From Bin18 sp965200355 (GTDB lineage Bacteria; Desulfobacterota; Binatia; Bin18), in contig OZ241351.1 of assembly GCA_965200355.1 (NCBI GenBank), forward strand, positions 3,658,001 to 3,722,000: a DNA stretch of 64,000 nt, given 5' to 3'. The translations under genes and the position numbers were made by a program. This document shows positions 16,783 to 26,027 of this stretch, in pieces. The stretch's first letter is position 1; every line of letters starts with the position of its first letter. The notes under the pieces are model-generated. The model did not search any database, had not been told where the DNA came from, and saw only the letters and a list, made by a program, of their open reading frames with translations.

Positions 16783-17547
16783 ATGGGACTTCTCCAGGAT
16801 ATCACAGCCGCCCTCGCCCCGGTCGGGCTCAATCTCATCGGGACAACGCCGAGGGCTGACTATGAGGCCCTGGTGCCGTCGCAGTATCATATCACGCAAC
16901 GGTTTCCTTGGGCCGCAACTATTATTGTGATTGGGAATGGCGGAGGAGAATTTTGGCAACACTTTCGGGATTATGCCGAGGCGCGGCCAGGCTATCTTCA
17001 GCAGCATGACCATCCGCTGGATGCCTATACTGTCGAGGTTATAGGCACGCGCCTGAGTCCGCTTTTAGACGCGACCCGTACTCTGTACCACCTCATTTAT
17101 CCGTTTCAGTTTTTCAGCGGTCTGGCCGTGTCCTTCATGCACCTGTCTCAGGCCGCGCATCTGTCAGTGCCCAGCCTGCTCGGCGTCCAAATCCATCCTC
17201 AGTATGGCCCCTGGGTCGCCTGGCGGGCCGCGGTTTTGGTTGAGTGCGATTTACCGGCGCTCGCCGCCCCGGCCCACGGATTTGAGCCGTGTGCCAGCTG
17301 CGTGGAGCGACCCTGTATCGCCGCCTGTCCGGCCCAGGCCGTCAGCGCCGCACAAGGCTTGGACCTGCGGGCCTGTACCCAACATCGTCTGCACGTCCCG
17401 ACCGAGTGCGCTGAGCGCTGCCACGCCCGCTACACCTGCGTCTATGGCCGTGAGCACCGCTATGTTGAAGACGAACTCGCCTATCATCAGCGTTTCAGCC
17501 TTGCCACCGCGCAGGCGTATTACAAGGAGTCCGAGGGAATATGCTAG
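16783..17547 (+). CDS. 4Fe-4S cluster protein, distantly QueG/ferredoxin-like
   Basis: A 254-aa soluble protein whose C-terminal third carries a cysteine cluster (CASCVERPCIAACP, further Cys near CTQHRLH, CAERCHARYTC), consistent with one or two [4Fe-4S] clusters. The N-terminal half has the feel of the epoxyqueuosine-reductase/reductive dehalogenase-like fold, but no clear cobalamin-binding motif is visible. It follows truA by 11 bases, and both may concern tRNA or redox chemistry; that link is inferred. Its stop overlaps the stop of the convergent cupin gene by 4 bases. Confidence 0.7.
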   Translation: MGLLQDITAALAPVGLNLIGTTPRADYEALVPSQYHITQRFPWAATIIVIGNGGGEFWQHFRDYAEARPGYLQQHDHPLDAYTVEVIGTRLSPLLDATRTLYHLIYPFQFFSGLAVSFMHLSQAAHLSVPSLLGVQIHPQYGPWVAWRAAVLVECDLPALAAPAHGFEPCASCVERPCIAACPAQAVSAAQGLDLRACTQHRLHVPTECAERCHARYTCVYGREHRYVEDELAYHQRFSLATAQAYYKESEGIC

Positions 17548-18068
17548 TCGTTTGGTAGCAGATTCCCTTGCTCATCGAGCCGGAGATTCGTCTGCTGCGC
17601 TTGCTTGAGCACTTGCGGAGCCCAGGCCACATGACCGGCATCAGTTCCGCCCAGAATGGCCATCAGATGGGCGTCGGCCTCCCCGACATTTCTAAAGCCG
17701 CGCATCACACCGGGCGGGACTGAGACCGTGTCCCAAGCGTCCAGGATCACTTCTTGTTCGCCTTCGTCACCCCAGTGGATAGACCACTGTCCTGACAGCG
17801 GGATAAACACCTCAACCGTACTGTGGCTGTGCAGGGCCGCACCCTTGCCCGGACTCGCGCCCACATAGGTCACGTTAAAGTCCTGGACCGCGGTAATTGC
17901 CGGGTTGAGGTTCGGGTCCTCGGTGACCCCCCGGCCAATGACGTTATAGATGTCCCGTTCATGGCCCGGGAGCTCGCTATCAAGAAATGCCTGGGCGCTG
18001 GACTTGAGGTCTTTGAAACGCGCCACCCGTTCGAGCATCGCTTGTTTTGAAACGTAGCTGTTTGCCAT
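17544..18068 (-). CDS. Cupin domain protein
   Basis: A 174-aa protein with a single cupin barrel. The metal-site pattern appears as LHSHSTVEVFIPLSGQW (H-x-H-x-E type), with the second motif around DTVSVPPGVMRGFRN. The N-terminal 50 residues are helical. Such proteins are often small dioxygenases or isomerases; the substrate is unknown. The ATG at 18066-18068 has AAGGAG. A longer ORF reading adds 81 low-quality residues and is rejected. Confidence 0.82.
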   Translation of the reverse strand: MANSYVSKQAMLERVARFKDLKSSAQAFLDSELPGHERDIYNVIGRGVTEDPNLNPAITAVQDFNVTYVGASPGKGAALHSHSTVEVFIPLSGQWSIHWGDEGEQEVILDAWDTVSVPPGVMRGFRNVGEADAHLMAILGGTDAGHVAWAPQVLKQAQQTNLRLDEQGNLLPND

Positions 18069-18189
18069 TTCCTTCTCCTTCATACCCTTCTCGTATAGTC
18101 CCTCTTCCTTACCCCGGTCCGACCAAGGGACGCAAGAGAAGCTGGGCGGTTGAAGCTGCGGCCCGCCCCGCAATCGGACAGGAGAAGGG

Positions 18190-18672
18190 CTAGCCCCCAT
18201 CCCGGACAGGAATCGGCGAGTTGCACCAGCGGCCGCTGGCCTCGTCATAATGCGCCCACCAACGCCGGCCGTTTTTGCGAAAGAGTTTGAATGCACAGCC
18301 GTGGTCGTCACACCACGGCGGGCTGGGCTCGGTCTGGGGTGGCGGGGGAATAGGCTGCTGAAGCTGCTGGCGCTGAGGCCGGGGGGCAGGCTTTGTTTTG
18401 GTCTGGCGGGGGGTAAAACCCATGGCTTCGAGTTCGACGATCACGGCTGCCATACCGCCGGCGCCATCGACCGGCATCTCCAGACGGCACTCGTAGCCCT
18501 CGGGGCTGATGCACCAGACCTCGCACGTGCCCATCGTCACCTGGGGGCTGGGGATTGGCAGAGGGGACTCTTCCAGCCGGCCCTCTCCAGGCGGTTCGCC
18601 GGGCCACTCCTCACCCCAACCAGAAGAATCCGGGAGGGAAGGGACAAATCGTTTGGATAATTTACGTTCCAC
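18190..18672 (-). CDS. Hypothetical protein with Pro/Gln linker and Cys-rich C-terminus
   Basis: A 160-aa protein I do not recognise. About residues 45-90 form a compact region containing CEVWCISPEGYECRLEMP. Then comes a Pro/Gln/Arg-rich linker, and the end (WCDDHGCAFKLFRKNGRRWW) has cysteines and histidine that could bind zinc, in a style seen in phage or plasmid proteins. The GTG start at 18672 overlaps the MetE-like stop (18662) and follows GAGAGG closely, suggesting translational coupling. The first ATG in frame (18534) would give a 114-aa protein and is the main alternative. Confidence 0.5.
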   Translation of the reverse strand: MERKLSKRFVPSLPDSSGWGEEWPGEPPGEGRLEESPLPIPSPQVTMGTCEVWCISPEGYECRLEMPVDGAGGMAAVIVELEAMGFTPRQTKTKPAPRPQRQQLQQPIPPPPQTEPSPPWCDDHGCAFKLFRKNGRRWWAHYDEASGRWCNSPIPVRDGG

Positions 18673-19714
18673 TGACCTCTCGTCGGACGAGCTGGGCTCC
18701 GGCGACCAGGGCAGCCAGCTTGGCGCGGGCTAAATTCCGGGACGAGGCGGAAAATCCACAGTCGCAGGTCAGGTAGAGTTTTTCCGGGTTCACATGTTCC
18801 AGCGTCAGACGGATACGCTCGGCCACATCTTCCGCCGTCTCCAGGTACATGGATTTCACATCAATGACCCCGGCCGCAAACTCACGCTCATCACCGTACT
18901 GACTCCAGAGCGCCAGTTCGGCCATTTCTCGATTCGCAAATTCCAGTGCAAATTGATCGACTTTGACATAAAGAATGCCGGGGAACAGCGGTTTGTAGGT
19001 GCGCTTCATGGCTGGTCGGCCCTGATTATTGCCAAAGCAGACGTGTAAGGCCGTTTTGGCCTCCACACCCTCAAGGGTGGCATTAAACAGCTTCACTGTT
19101 TCTTCTATGGACAAGGCTGGCTCCCGACCCCCGGCGGATGGTTCGTCAAGCTGAATAAAGGTCGCCCCAGCCGCCACAACATCTCGGAGTTCCTTATTCA
19201 CGAGGGCTGCCAGGTCGTACAGGAGGGGCAGATAGTCGCCGGGCGGATAGCCGGCCTTGAGCCGGATGGGCAGGGCGAGCGTGAGCGGACCGGGGCAGCA
19301 GACCTTGAGCGGTTTATCGGTCTGGGCTTGGACAAAGGTCCATTCGTCAACTAACCCGAACCCGCCAGGGGCGCTGACTCGTTCGGTGGTCTCAAAACGC
19401 GGCGCACTATCATAGCTCATAATGCCGAGCTTGCGCTGCGCCCGGACCATATCGAGTCCAGATAGTTTTTCGACCACATTCCACAGAAAGCGCTGACGAC
19501 GTATCTCGCCATCCGTCAAAATGTCCAGGCCGGCTTCTTCTTGGTCCCATACCGCCATCTTTATCGCGTCCTGGACCGCCTCTTCAAAATCTGCCGGACC
19601 AGCAGTTCCAGCCCGGAGGGCTCTTCTGGTTGCAATCAACCACGCGGGTGAGGCGTAGGAGCCAACACCCATGGTAGGGAAAAGCCCAAGATCAGTTCCG
19701 TTGAGTGTCGGCAT
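18662..19714 (-). CDS. Cobalamin-independent methionine synthase (MetE C-terminal-like)
   Basis: A 350-aa TIM-barrel protein homologous to the C-terminal catalytic half of MetE. The zinc ligands are visible as LHVCFGN (His and Cys) and LTCDCGF (Cys), and the QLDEPSAGG motif is in the right place. Short stand-alone proteins like this include core methyltransferases and enzymes that demethylate other methyl donors, so the exact substrate is open. The ATG at 19712-19714 lacks a good ribosome site, but the conserved GLFPTMGVGSYASP starts right after it. The hypothetical gene downstream overlaps by 11 bases. Confidence 0.85.
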   Translation of the reverse strand: MPTLNGTDLGLFPTMGVGSYASPAWLIATRRALRAGTAGPADFEEAVQDAIKMAVWDQEEAGLDILTDGEIRRQRFLWNVVEKLSGLDMVRAQRKLGIMSYDSAPRFETTERVSAPGGFGLVDEWTFVQAQTDKPLKVCCPGPLTLALPIRLKAGYPPGDYLPLLYDLAALVNKELRDVVAAGATFIQLDEPSAGGREPALSIEETVKLFNATLEGVEAKTALHVCFGNNQGRPAMKRTYKPLFPGILYVKVDQFALEFANREMAELALWSQYGDEREFAAGVIDVKSMYLETAEDVAERIRLTLEHVNPEKLYLTCDCGFSASSRNLARAKLAALVAGAQLVRREVSGT

Positions 19715-19751
19715 CGCTACTGCCTGCTTGCCCTGGTCCTTCCAGCCTGGT

Positions 19752-20639
19752 CTATAACGCCTCTGGAAAGAGCGCCAGTAACTCCACCCCATCCGGGGCC
19801 TGCCACACGCCGCGCACCATATAGGTCTGGAGCGTTTCCACCCGAAAGCCCACCGCCAGCAACTCGCGTAATAATGCGACGTGCCGGGTCGGAAAACGCA
19901 TACGCAGGGCCCTTCCCCGCTCACGCTCGGCCGCGGACAGAATCAGGGCGCGCAAGACCGCGGGGTGTGTTGCCGCGGCAGGGCCGAAAAAGGTCCCAGC
20001 CTCTGTTCGGAGGAAACACAGATAGCCCGCGAGCTGGCCCTGCACGAGAGCGGCGATATGCGGCGGCTGGGTATGGAAAAACCGCAGGTCCTGGGCCCGC
20101 GCGATACCGGTTAAGCGCGTATCCAGGGTCGCCAGGTGCTCGATATCCTCCGTCGCCCACTCCCGAATTTCAATATCCCCCGGAACGTGGGCCTGAATGT
20201 GCTGCCCAACCAGGGAAGCGACCGTTCCACACACCGCAAAACCAAGCCGGCTATACAGCGGAAAAGACGCCACATTAAAGGCGTCTTGGACCAGCCGGAA
20301 CGAGGGACACGCGCCCCCCGTCTCAATCACGGTCTGCATCAGCGCCCGCCCAGCCCCTTGGGCTTGGGCACTCGGAGCAACGGTAATCGGACCAATGCCG
20401 GCCGTATCGCCACGGAGATGGAGAAACCCAGACCCCACGACCTGTCCCCCCTGGAGCGCGGTGAAACACTCGTTTGGTTCAAGCCGCGCATACCCTTGGG
20501 CAATGGATGTTCCGGCGGCTGCCGACGGAAAGGGCTCAGGATAGCCATGCCGGCGGAAGACCACGTTGAAGGCGGCAACCATGACGGCCCCAACGTGAGG
20601 AATATCCTCTGCTCGCATGTGACGAATCGTCACGGTCAT
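19752..20639 (-). CDS. GNAT family N-acetyltransferase (two GNAT-like halves)
   Basis: A 295-aa protein. The first half is a clear GNAT domain with the acetyl-CoA pyrophosphate loop near APSAQAQGAGRALM and the NVASFPLYSRLGF strand-helix end. The second half (about residues 150-295) looks like a degenerate GNAT repeat, without a clear CoA loop. The substrate is unknown. The gene precedes the MetE-like gene by 37 bases on the same strand and may be cotranscribed. Confidence 0.82.
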   Translation of the reverse strand: MTVTIRHMRAEDIPHVGAVMVAAFNVVFRRHGYPEPFPSAAAGTSIAQGYARLEPNECFTALQGGQVVGSGFLHLRGDTAGIGPITVAPSAQAQGAGRALMQTVIETGGACPSFRLVQDAFNVASFPLYSRLGFAVCGTVASLVGQHIQAHVPGDIEIREWATEDIEHLATLDTRLTGIARAQDLRFFHTQPPHIAALVQGQLAGYLCFLRTEAGTFFGPAAATHPAVLRALILSAAERERGRALRMRFPTRHVALLRELLAVGFRVETLQTYMVRGVWQAPDGVELLALFPEAL

Positions 20640-20872
20640 GACGTTCCCCTCTTCCCTTCCCGACCTGCCAACATCCGCAGAGAGCGATGTGTTTCAGCGT
20701 TATAACAAAAAACGCCCCGGCTGTCTGCCTGCGACCGCATATTCTCTGGCTATGGACGCCAAGGCGGCTGGACGCAGCCGGCAGGACCTGCCTGACTTTT
20801 CCCCCCTGTCTGCGCGTGGTACCGTAGCCGCACTTTTTCGTTATCGGTAAGAACAGCCGAGAGAGGATGTGT

Positions 20873-22087
20873 ATGGAAGCCTGTGGTGAGTTATCCCCAC
20901 CTCCTAGAATCCTGTTAGGTCCTGGCCCGAGCAACGTCCATCCTCGGGTCCTGCGCGCCCTGTCCACCCCGCTTGTTGGTCACCTCGACCCTGAGTTTAT
21001 CCGGTTGATGGAAGAGACCAAGGCCCTCCTGCGGTTGGTCTTTCAAACCGCCAATGCCCTCACCCTCCCGATTTCAGGGACCGGCAGCGCTGGCATGGAA
21101 ACCTGCTTTGTCAATCTGGTCGAGCCGGGCGATGAGGTGGTCATCGGCGTCAACGGCGTATTCGGCACCCGTATGGTTGAGGTCGTGAAACGCTGTGGCG
21201 GAACACCCATCATCATGGAAGCGCCCTGGGGGTCCGTCTTTAGCCCGGACGATGTCCGGGCCGCCCTCACCCGCTGCACCCGACCGAAGCTGGTCGCCCT
21301 CGTCCACGCGGAGACCTCGACCGGAGCCTGGCAGCCGGTGGCCGATATTGCGCCGCTCGTCCATGAGGCGGGAGCGCTGTTTCTGGTCGATGCGGTGACA
21401 TCGCTCGGCGGCTGTCCCCTCAAAATAGATGACTGGCAGATTGATGTCTGTTATAGCGGCACCCAGAAGTGCCTGAGTTGCCCGCCCGGCCTGTCGCCCG
21501 TCACCTTTAGCCCAGCCGCTCAGGAGGTCTTACGGAACCGTACCCACCCGGTTCAGAGCTGGTATCTGGACCTCAGCCTGCTGGCCCAATACTGGGGTGA
21601 GGAACGTGTGTATCACCACACCGCCCCTATCTCCATGAACTACGCTCTGCGGGAAGCCTTACGGCTGATTTCCGAAGAAGGCTTACCCCCGCGTTTTCGT
21701 CGGCACGAGGACAATCATTTAGCCCTGGCGGCCGGCCTCAACGCGCTGGGGATGCAGTTGGTCCCCCAGGCAGGCGCCCGCCTCTGGATGCTCAACAGTG
21801 TCGCCATTCCGGCTGGCATTGACGACGCCACCGTTCGGAAGCATCTCCTCGCTGAGTACCATATCGAGATTGGGGCCGGCTTGGGCGTGTTGGCCGGAAA
21901 AGTCTGGCGTATTGGCCTGATGGGAGAATCCAGCACCCGGATCAATGTGCTGCTCGTTTTAAGCGCCCTGGAGGCCGTCTTACAGAAAAATGGTCATGCC
22001 TGCCCAGCCGGCGCCGGCGTCAGCGCGGCGCAAGAACTCTATAAGACGCGGGAGTCTGGGGAGCGTCCCAGTCAATATGGGACCTGA
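20873..22087 (+). CDS. Class V aminotransferase, alanine/serine--glyoxylate type
   Basis: A roughly 404-aa PLP enzyme. The PLP lysine lies in SGTQKCLSCPPGLSP, the signature of alanine-glyoxylate and serine-pyruvate aminotransferases. PGPSNVHPRV at the N-terminus and SGTGSAGMET fit the same group. It probably moves amino groups between serine/alanine and glyoxylate or pyruvate. Two ATGs (20867, 20873) are possible; AGAGG at 6 bases favours the second. The 230 bases upstream, divergent from the GNAT gene, are gene-free. Confidence 0.9.
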   Translation: MEACGELSPPPRILLGPGPSNVHPRVLRALSTPLVGHLDPEFIRLMEETKALLRLVFQTANALTLPISGTGSAGMETCFVNLVEPGDEVVIGVNGVFGTRMVEVVKRCGGTPIIMEAPWGSVFSPDDVRAALTRCTRPKLVALVHAETSTGAWQPVADIAPLVHEAGALFLVDAVTSLGGCPLKIDDWQIDVCYSGTQKCLSCPPGLSPVTFSPAAQEVLRNRTHPVQSWYLDLSLLAQYWGEERVYHHTAPISMNYALREALRLISEEGLPPRFRRHEDNHLALAAGLNALGMQLVPQAGARLWMLNSVAIPAGIDDATVRKHLLAEYHIEIGAGLGVLAGKVWRIGLMGESSTRINVLLVLSALEAVLQKNGHACPAGAGVSAAQELYKTRESGERPSQYGT

Positions 22088-22159
22088 TAAGTCCGGGTCT
22101 CAAGACAGCCAGCCCTCGGCCTAGCGGTGTGGTCGCGGCAAGAGGAGAGCCGCGGAATA

Positions 22160-23323
22160 ATGCGAGCGTTCGCCAGCCCCCTTTTCTTGGTGTGTCTTTT
22201 TGCTCTCCTGCCGGCTGTGACACACAGCCAAGCTGAGCCGACACTCGTTCTGCTGTCCGCCAACCAGATTCCCCCCTTGGTGGACGACCTTGACCGGAAT
22301 TCTCTCAAAACCGTACTCCAGCACAGCCTCGCAGCGCTGAAGCAGAAGTCCGACGCGCAAACCTTTCCCTTCGGACAGCAACAGGTCAGTGTCGGCCAGG
22401 TCCGGGAAAGTCTCGGCGCATTTCTGGCCCTGCTTGACCAGCCCGGAGACCTCGCGCGAGAGGTCCAGCGAGCATTCGACCTCTATCGCGCAACCACAGA
22501 GGTGCTTTTCACCGGCTATCATGAACCCGAACTGCGGGGCAGCTTTATCCGCACCGAGCGCTATCGTTATCCCTTGTATCGGCGTCCCACGGATCTGGTC
22601 AGGGTTGACACCTCCCGATTTACGACACAGAGTGAACGGGTCCTCCCGTTTCCGCCGGACATGTACGGTCGCGTCGCAAACGGGCGGCTCGTCCCCTATT
22701 TCTCCCGGGCTCAGATTGACGGACAGCACATGCTCATGCCGCAACACAGAGAAATCGTCTGGCTCGACGACCCGGTTGAGCGTTTTTTTCTCCACATTCA
22801 AGGCTCGGGGAAAATTCGGCTGCCGGACGGCGCCTGGTTTCGGGTCGGCTATGCGGCTTCAAACGGCCGACCGTATCGGAGCATTGGCAAGCTGCTCCTC
22901 AGTCAAGGCAAACTCCGGCCCGGAGAGGCATCGGCCCAGGGCATCCGTCGCTATCTGCGGCAACATCCAGCCGAACAAGACCAGATATTGTTTCATAATC
23001 GCCGCTATATTTTCTTTCGGGTGGTCTCTGCCGGGCCGCTGGGCAGCCTGGGCGTACCGCTCACACCGGGCCGCTCGATTGCGGTTGACCCGAATTACTA
23101 TCCGCCGGGTGCGGTCGGCTTTATCCGCGCCACCAAGCCGCGCCTGGAGGCAGACGGGCAGGTCTCGTGGCAATCCTTTTCGCGTTTTGTGGCCCTGCAA
23201 GACCGTGGGGCCGCCATTACCGGCCCCGGGCGGGCGGATATGTATTGGGGCAGTGGGCCACAACCGGAGGCTGGCCTGATGGCCCAACGCGGCGAGCTGT
23301 ATATCCTTCTCAAGAAGTCATAG
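22160..23323 (+). CDS. mltA: Membrane-bound lytic murein transglycosylase A family
   Basis: A 387-aa exported protein. The N-terminus MRAFASPLFLVCLFALLPA is a signal peptide with no lipobox cysteine, so it is probably periplasmic rather than a lipoprotein. The MltA barrel shows FTGYHEPELRGS, and the C-terminal 3D domain has GAAITGPGRADMYWGSG with the catalytic aspartate. It cleaves the MurNAc-GlcNAc bond to give anhydro ends. The ATG at 22160 is chosen because it opens the signal peptide. A VOC-fold gene follows after 61 bases. Confidence 0.93.
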   Translation: MRAFASPLFLVCLFALLPAVTHSQAEPTLVLLSANQIPPLVDDLDRNSLKTVLQHSLAALKQKSDAQTFPFGQQQVSVGQVRESLGAFLALLDQPGDLAREVQRAFDLYRATTEVLFTGYHEPELRGSFIRTERYRYPLYRRPTDLVRVDTSRFTTQSERVLPFPPDMYGRVANGRLVPYFSRAQIDGQHMLMPQHREIVWLDDPVERFFLHIQGSGKIRLPDGAWFRVGYAASNGRPYRSIGKLLLSQGKLRPGEASAQGIRRYLRQHPAEQDQILFHNRRYIFFRVVSAGPLGSLGVPLTPGRSIAVDPNYYPPGAVGFIRATKPRLEADGQVSWQSFSRFVALQDRGAAITGPGRADMYWGSGPQPEAGLMAQRGELYILLKKS

Positions 23324-23384
23324 CCCGCCTAGGCAACGCGAATCAGATTTCACCATACTCACCCCCACGAGAGGACAGCCCCCT

Positions 23385-23795
23385 ATGGCATCTGCGGCAG
23401 CAATTCCTCATTACAGCTTACGCCATATTGCCCTGAATGTGGCGGATGTGGCCGTTTCTGTTGAGTTCTACACAACCCTGTTTGGGATGCAGGTCGTCTG
23501 GCAGCCTGACCCGGACAATGCCTACCTCTCCTCGGGCTGTGACAATCTGGCCCTGCACAAGGCGCGGTCCCGCCAGGGTCGAGCGGAGCAACGCCTTGAC
23601 CATATCGGGTTTATTGTCCCGCGGCGGGACGATGTTGACCGCGCCGCCGCCATACTTGAGACGCGCAGCGTCCCTATCATCAAACCCGTCCGGACCCATC
23701 GGGATGGCAGCCGCTCCCTGTACTGCGCCGACCCGGATGGCACGGTTATCCAGATTCTGTATGAGCCCACCCTCAGCCAACAGCGCCTCACATGA
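23385..23795 (+). CDS. VOC/glyoxalase-fold protein
   Basis: A 136-aa single VOC module made of two beta-alpha-beta-beta-beta units: LRHIALNVADVAVSVEFY opens the first and LDHIGFIVPRRDDVDRA the second. It ends in YCADPDGTVIQILYEP, which carries the usual C-terminal glutamate-like position. Metal-binding His residues are present (RHIAL, DHIGF). The substrate is unknown. Its last 35 bases overlap the start of pcs, so the two are translationally linked. Confidence 0.88.
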   Translation: MASAAAIPHYSLRHIALNVADVAVSVEFYTTLFGMQVVWQPDPDNAYLSSGCDNLALHKARSRQGRAEQRLDHIGFIVPRRDDVDRAAAILETRSVPIIKPVRTHRDGSRSLYCADPDGTVIQILYEPTLSQQRLT

Positions 23796-24522
23796 AGTGA
23801 TAGGCGGCCTGCGGCTGTGGGCGGCCTGGGCCGTCCACGCCTACACGGCCTCTGGGGTCCTCGCCGGGTTTCTTTCCCTCCAGGCTATTTTCTTGAGCAG
23901 GCCGCGGCCGGCCTTTGTCTGGATGTTAGTCGCCGTCCTCATTGATGCCACCGATGGCGTTCTGGCCAGAGCTGTCCAGGTGAAACGGGTGCTGCCCTGG
24001 TTTGACGGCGCAAAACTGGATGACATTGTTGACTATTTTACCTATGTGATTGTCCCGGTGGTTTTTCTCTATCAGTTTCAGTTGCTGCCGGCTTCTGGAA
24101 CGCTGCTCTTCGTGGTAGCAATACTCCTGGCCAGCGCGTATGGTTTTTGTCAGGCCGAGGCCAAAACGCACGATTTCTTTTTTACCGGTTTTCCCTCCTA
24201 CTGGAATATCGTGACGTTCTATCTCTACGCCGGCGGGACGCCCATCTGGCTGAACGGGAGCGTGGTGTGCATCCTTGCCATAGGGGTCTTCATCCCTGTT
24301 CGCTATATTTACCCAACGCGCACCGTTCGCCTGCGCCTCGTGACAAATACGCTCGGTGCCCTGTGGGTTGGCGTTGTGCTGCTTCTCCTCTCCCAGTTCC
24401 CCCATCCCCAGCCCTGGCTCGTCGTGGCCTCGCTCTACTATCCGCTCTACTACGCCGCCCTGTCCTTCTATTTGCACTTCACCACTCCGCCCGCGTCTTC
24501 ACCACCCCCGGCTGAGACTTGA
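23761..24522 (+). CDS. pcs: Phosphatidylcholine synthase
   Basis: A 253-aa polytopic membrane protein of the CDP-alcohol phosphatidyltransferase family. The motif DATDGVLARAVQ with a longer gap, then GAKLDDIVD, keeps all catalytic aspartates. FDGAKLDDIVDYFTYVIVP is the Pcs-type form. Pcs condenses choline directly with CDP-diacylglycerol to make phosphatidylcholine, a pathway known from rhizobia, Pseudomonas and Borrelia and often linked to host-associated bacteria. The ATG at 23761 lies inside the VOC gene; the longer reading is out of register with any homology. Confidence 0.85.
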   Translation: MSPPSANSASHEVIGGLRLWAAWAVHAYTASGVLAGFLSLQAIFLSRPRPAFVWMLVAVLIDATDGVLARAVQVKRVLPWFDGAKLDDIVDYFTYVIVPVVFLYQFQLLPASGTLLFVVAILLASAYGFCQAEAKTHDFFFTGFPSYWNIVTFYLYAGGTPIWLNGSVVCILAIGVFIPVRYIYPTRTVRLRLVTNTLGALWVGVVLLLLSQFPHPQPWLVVASLYYPLYYAALSFYLHFTTPPASSPPPAET

Positions 24523-24575
24523 CAGCCAGCAAATCAGACACATTTTTCTGATAACGCTCACCACAGGAGCAACGC

Positions 24576-25062
24576 ATGGAGACCATAAAAGACCGCCAAG
24601 AAAAGGCAGCCGCCCTCTTAGACAAAGGCGACCTGGCCCAAAGACAAGGCGACCTGGGAGATGCGATGCGTCTCTACCAGGAGTCCATTCAAATCTACCC
24701 GACCGCGGAGGCGCATACTTCTCTCGGGTGGACGTATCATTTTCTCCACCGTTACGGAGACGCCATTGAAGAATGCCGCACGGCCATTGCCCTCAACCCT
24801 GAGTTTGGCAATCCGTATAACGACATCGGTCTCTCTCATGAAGATGGGCAAGCTGGACGACGCCGTTCCCTGGTTACAGCACGCGATAGAGACCCCTCAT
24901 TATGACACGCCGCATTATCCGTATCTGAACCTGGGCCGGATGGCGCTCGCAAAAGGGGACCTCCTCCAGGCGGCCCGAGAATTTGGACGCGCTCTTGCGG
25001 TTGAGCCCCGTTCGCTGACCGCCCGCCGCACCCTTGCCGCCCTGTCTGCCCAATTAAACTAA
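24576..25062 (+). pseudogene. TPR-repeat protein gene with one frame break
   Basis: It starts at an ATG with ACAGGAG. Residues 1-90 hold tetratricopeptide repeats (AAALLDKGDLAQRQGDLGDA and AHTSLGWTYHFLHRYGDA). At about 24830-24842 the frame changes by +1. The continuation LMKMGKLDDAVPWLQHAIE, then NLGRMALAKGDLLQAAREFG, is clearly the next repeats of the same protein, ending at 25062. The original product would be about 161 aa, a short soluble TPR scaffold. The break is one extra base (or two missing) near CTCTCTCATG. It may be real decay, programmed shift or sequence error. Confidence 0.8.
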
Positions 25063-25135
25063 GCCCGCTCGTCCACTGCGCTTGACTCAGAGAGGAGACA
25101 TCACTCCGCGTCGAGAGCGGGATTCGTCTCTTCTC

Positions 25136-25888
25136 TCACGGCGAGCGGGGCAGAGACTTGGGTCGATTCAGCATAAAGGGCAGGATATCGGCCGCAGGTC
25201 TGCGGCGGCGTCTTTCTGGAAAAGACAAAAGGAGCGGACCGAGGAGGATACCGCCAAGAAAGCCACCCATATGGGCCCCCCAGGCCGTAGGGGTTGATGA
25301 AAAGACAGCGGCTTCTCCCATCATGTAGACAGAGAGACCCCCGACCACATGAAAGAGTATCCAGCCGCTCAAGAAGAGGACCGTAGGCGTTCTTTTAAGA
25401 GAGCGGTGAGAGGCAGGCTCGGTGGCATCAGGCTCTTGAGTCGAGAAAAAACACAGACAATAAACACCCGCAACTGCGGCAATCGCCCCACTCGAGCCGA
25501 TCATCGGAGTCGAGGAAAACGGCGTGAGCGCCGCTTGGGTTAAAAGGGCGATGACGTTGCCACACAGATACAGTCCCAAGTAGCGGGCCGCCCCTAAGCG
25601 CGCCTCTACTGCGTTCCCGAGAAAGAAGAGACACAGGAGATTGCCGACCAGATGCAGGCCGTTCCCATGCAGGAAGAGACAGGCGAAAAGCGAGGAAGAG
25701 ACGGGGAATTGGCCCTGCGTGAGCGCCAGAGAAAATTGGGCGGGAATCCAGCCATAGGTCGCAAGGAACGATTGGAAGGCCGGGCCGAGTGTAAGTTCGT
25801 AGGCAAAGCAGCCCAGGATTGCTCCCATGAGCATGTGATTCGCCCACGGGAAACATGCGCCTTGGCGCTCTTCTTCAAGATGGTACAC
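25136..25888 (-). CDS. Rhomboid family intramembrane serine protease
   Basis: A 250-aa integral membrane protease with about six helices. The catalytic serine is in IGSSGAIAAVAG (GxSG) and the catalytic histidine in WGAHMGGFLGGILLGPLL. The FLHGNGLHLVGN loop is the conserved HGN motif of helix 2. It cleaves substrates within the membrane. The start is a GTG (25886-25888); an internal ATG 18 codons later is possible. It is convergent with the TPR gene. Confidence 0.92.
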   Translation of the reverse strand: MYHLEEERQGACFPWANHMLMGAILGCFAYELTLGPAFQSFLATYGWIPAQFSLALTQGQFPVSSSLFACLFLHGNGLHLVGNLLCLFFLGNAVEARLGAARYLGLYLCGNVIALLTQAALTPFSSTPMIGSSGAIAAVAGVYCLCFFSTQEPDATEPASHRSLKRTPTVLFLSGWILFHVVGGLSVYMMGEAAVFSSTPTAWGAHMGGFLGGILLGPLLLSFPERRRRRPAADILPFMLNRPKSLPRSP

Positions 25889-26027
25889 GCCCTTGATCCT
25901 AGCTCCGGTTGTCTCTCAGCACCGTATCCCACCACAGCCTCCAAAAATTCTCTCCACTTGTTCAAGCCCGGTGAAGCAGTCTCCCTCTATAGCACCTTCA
26001 ATACAGGTATGATAGGGGAAAAATACT

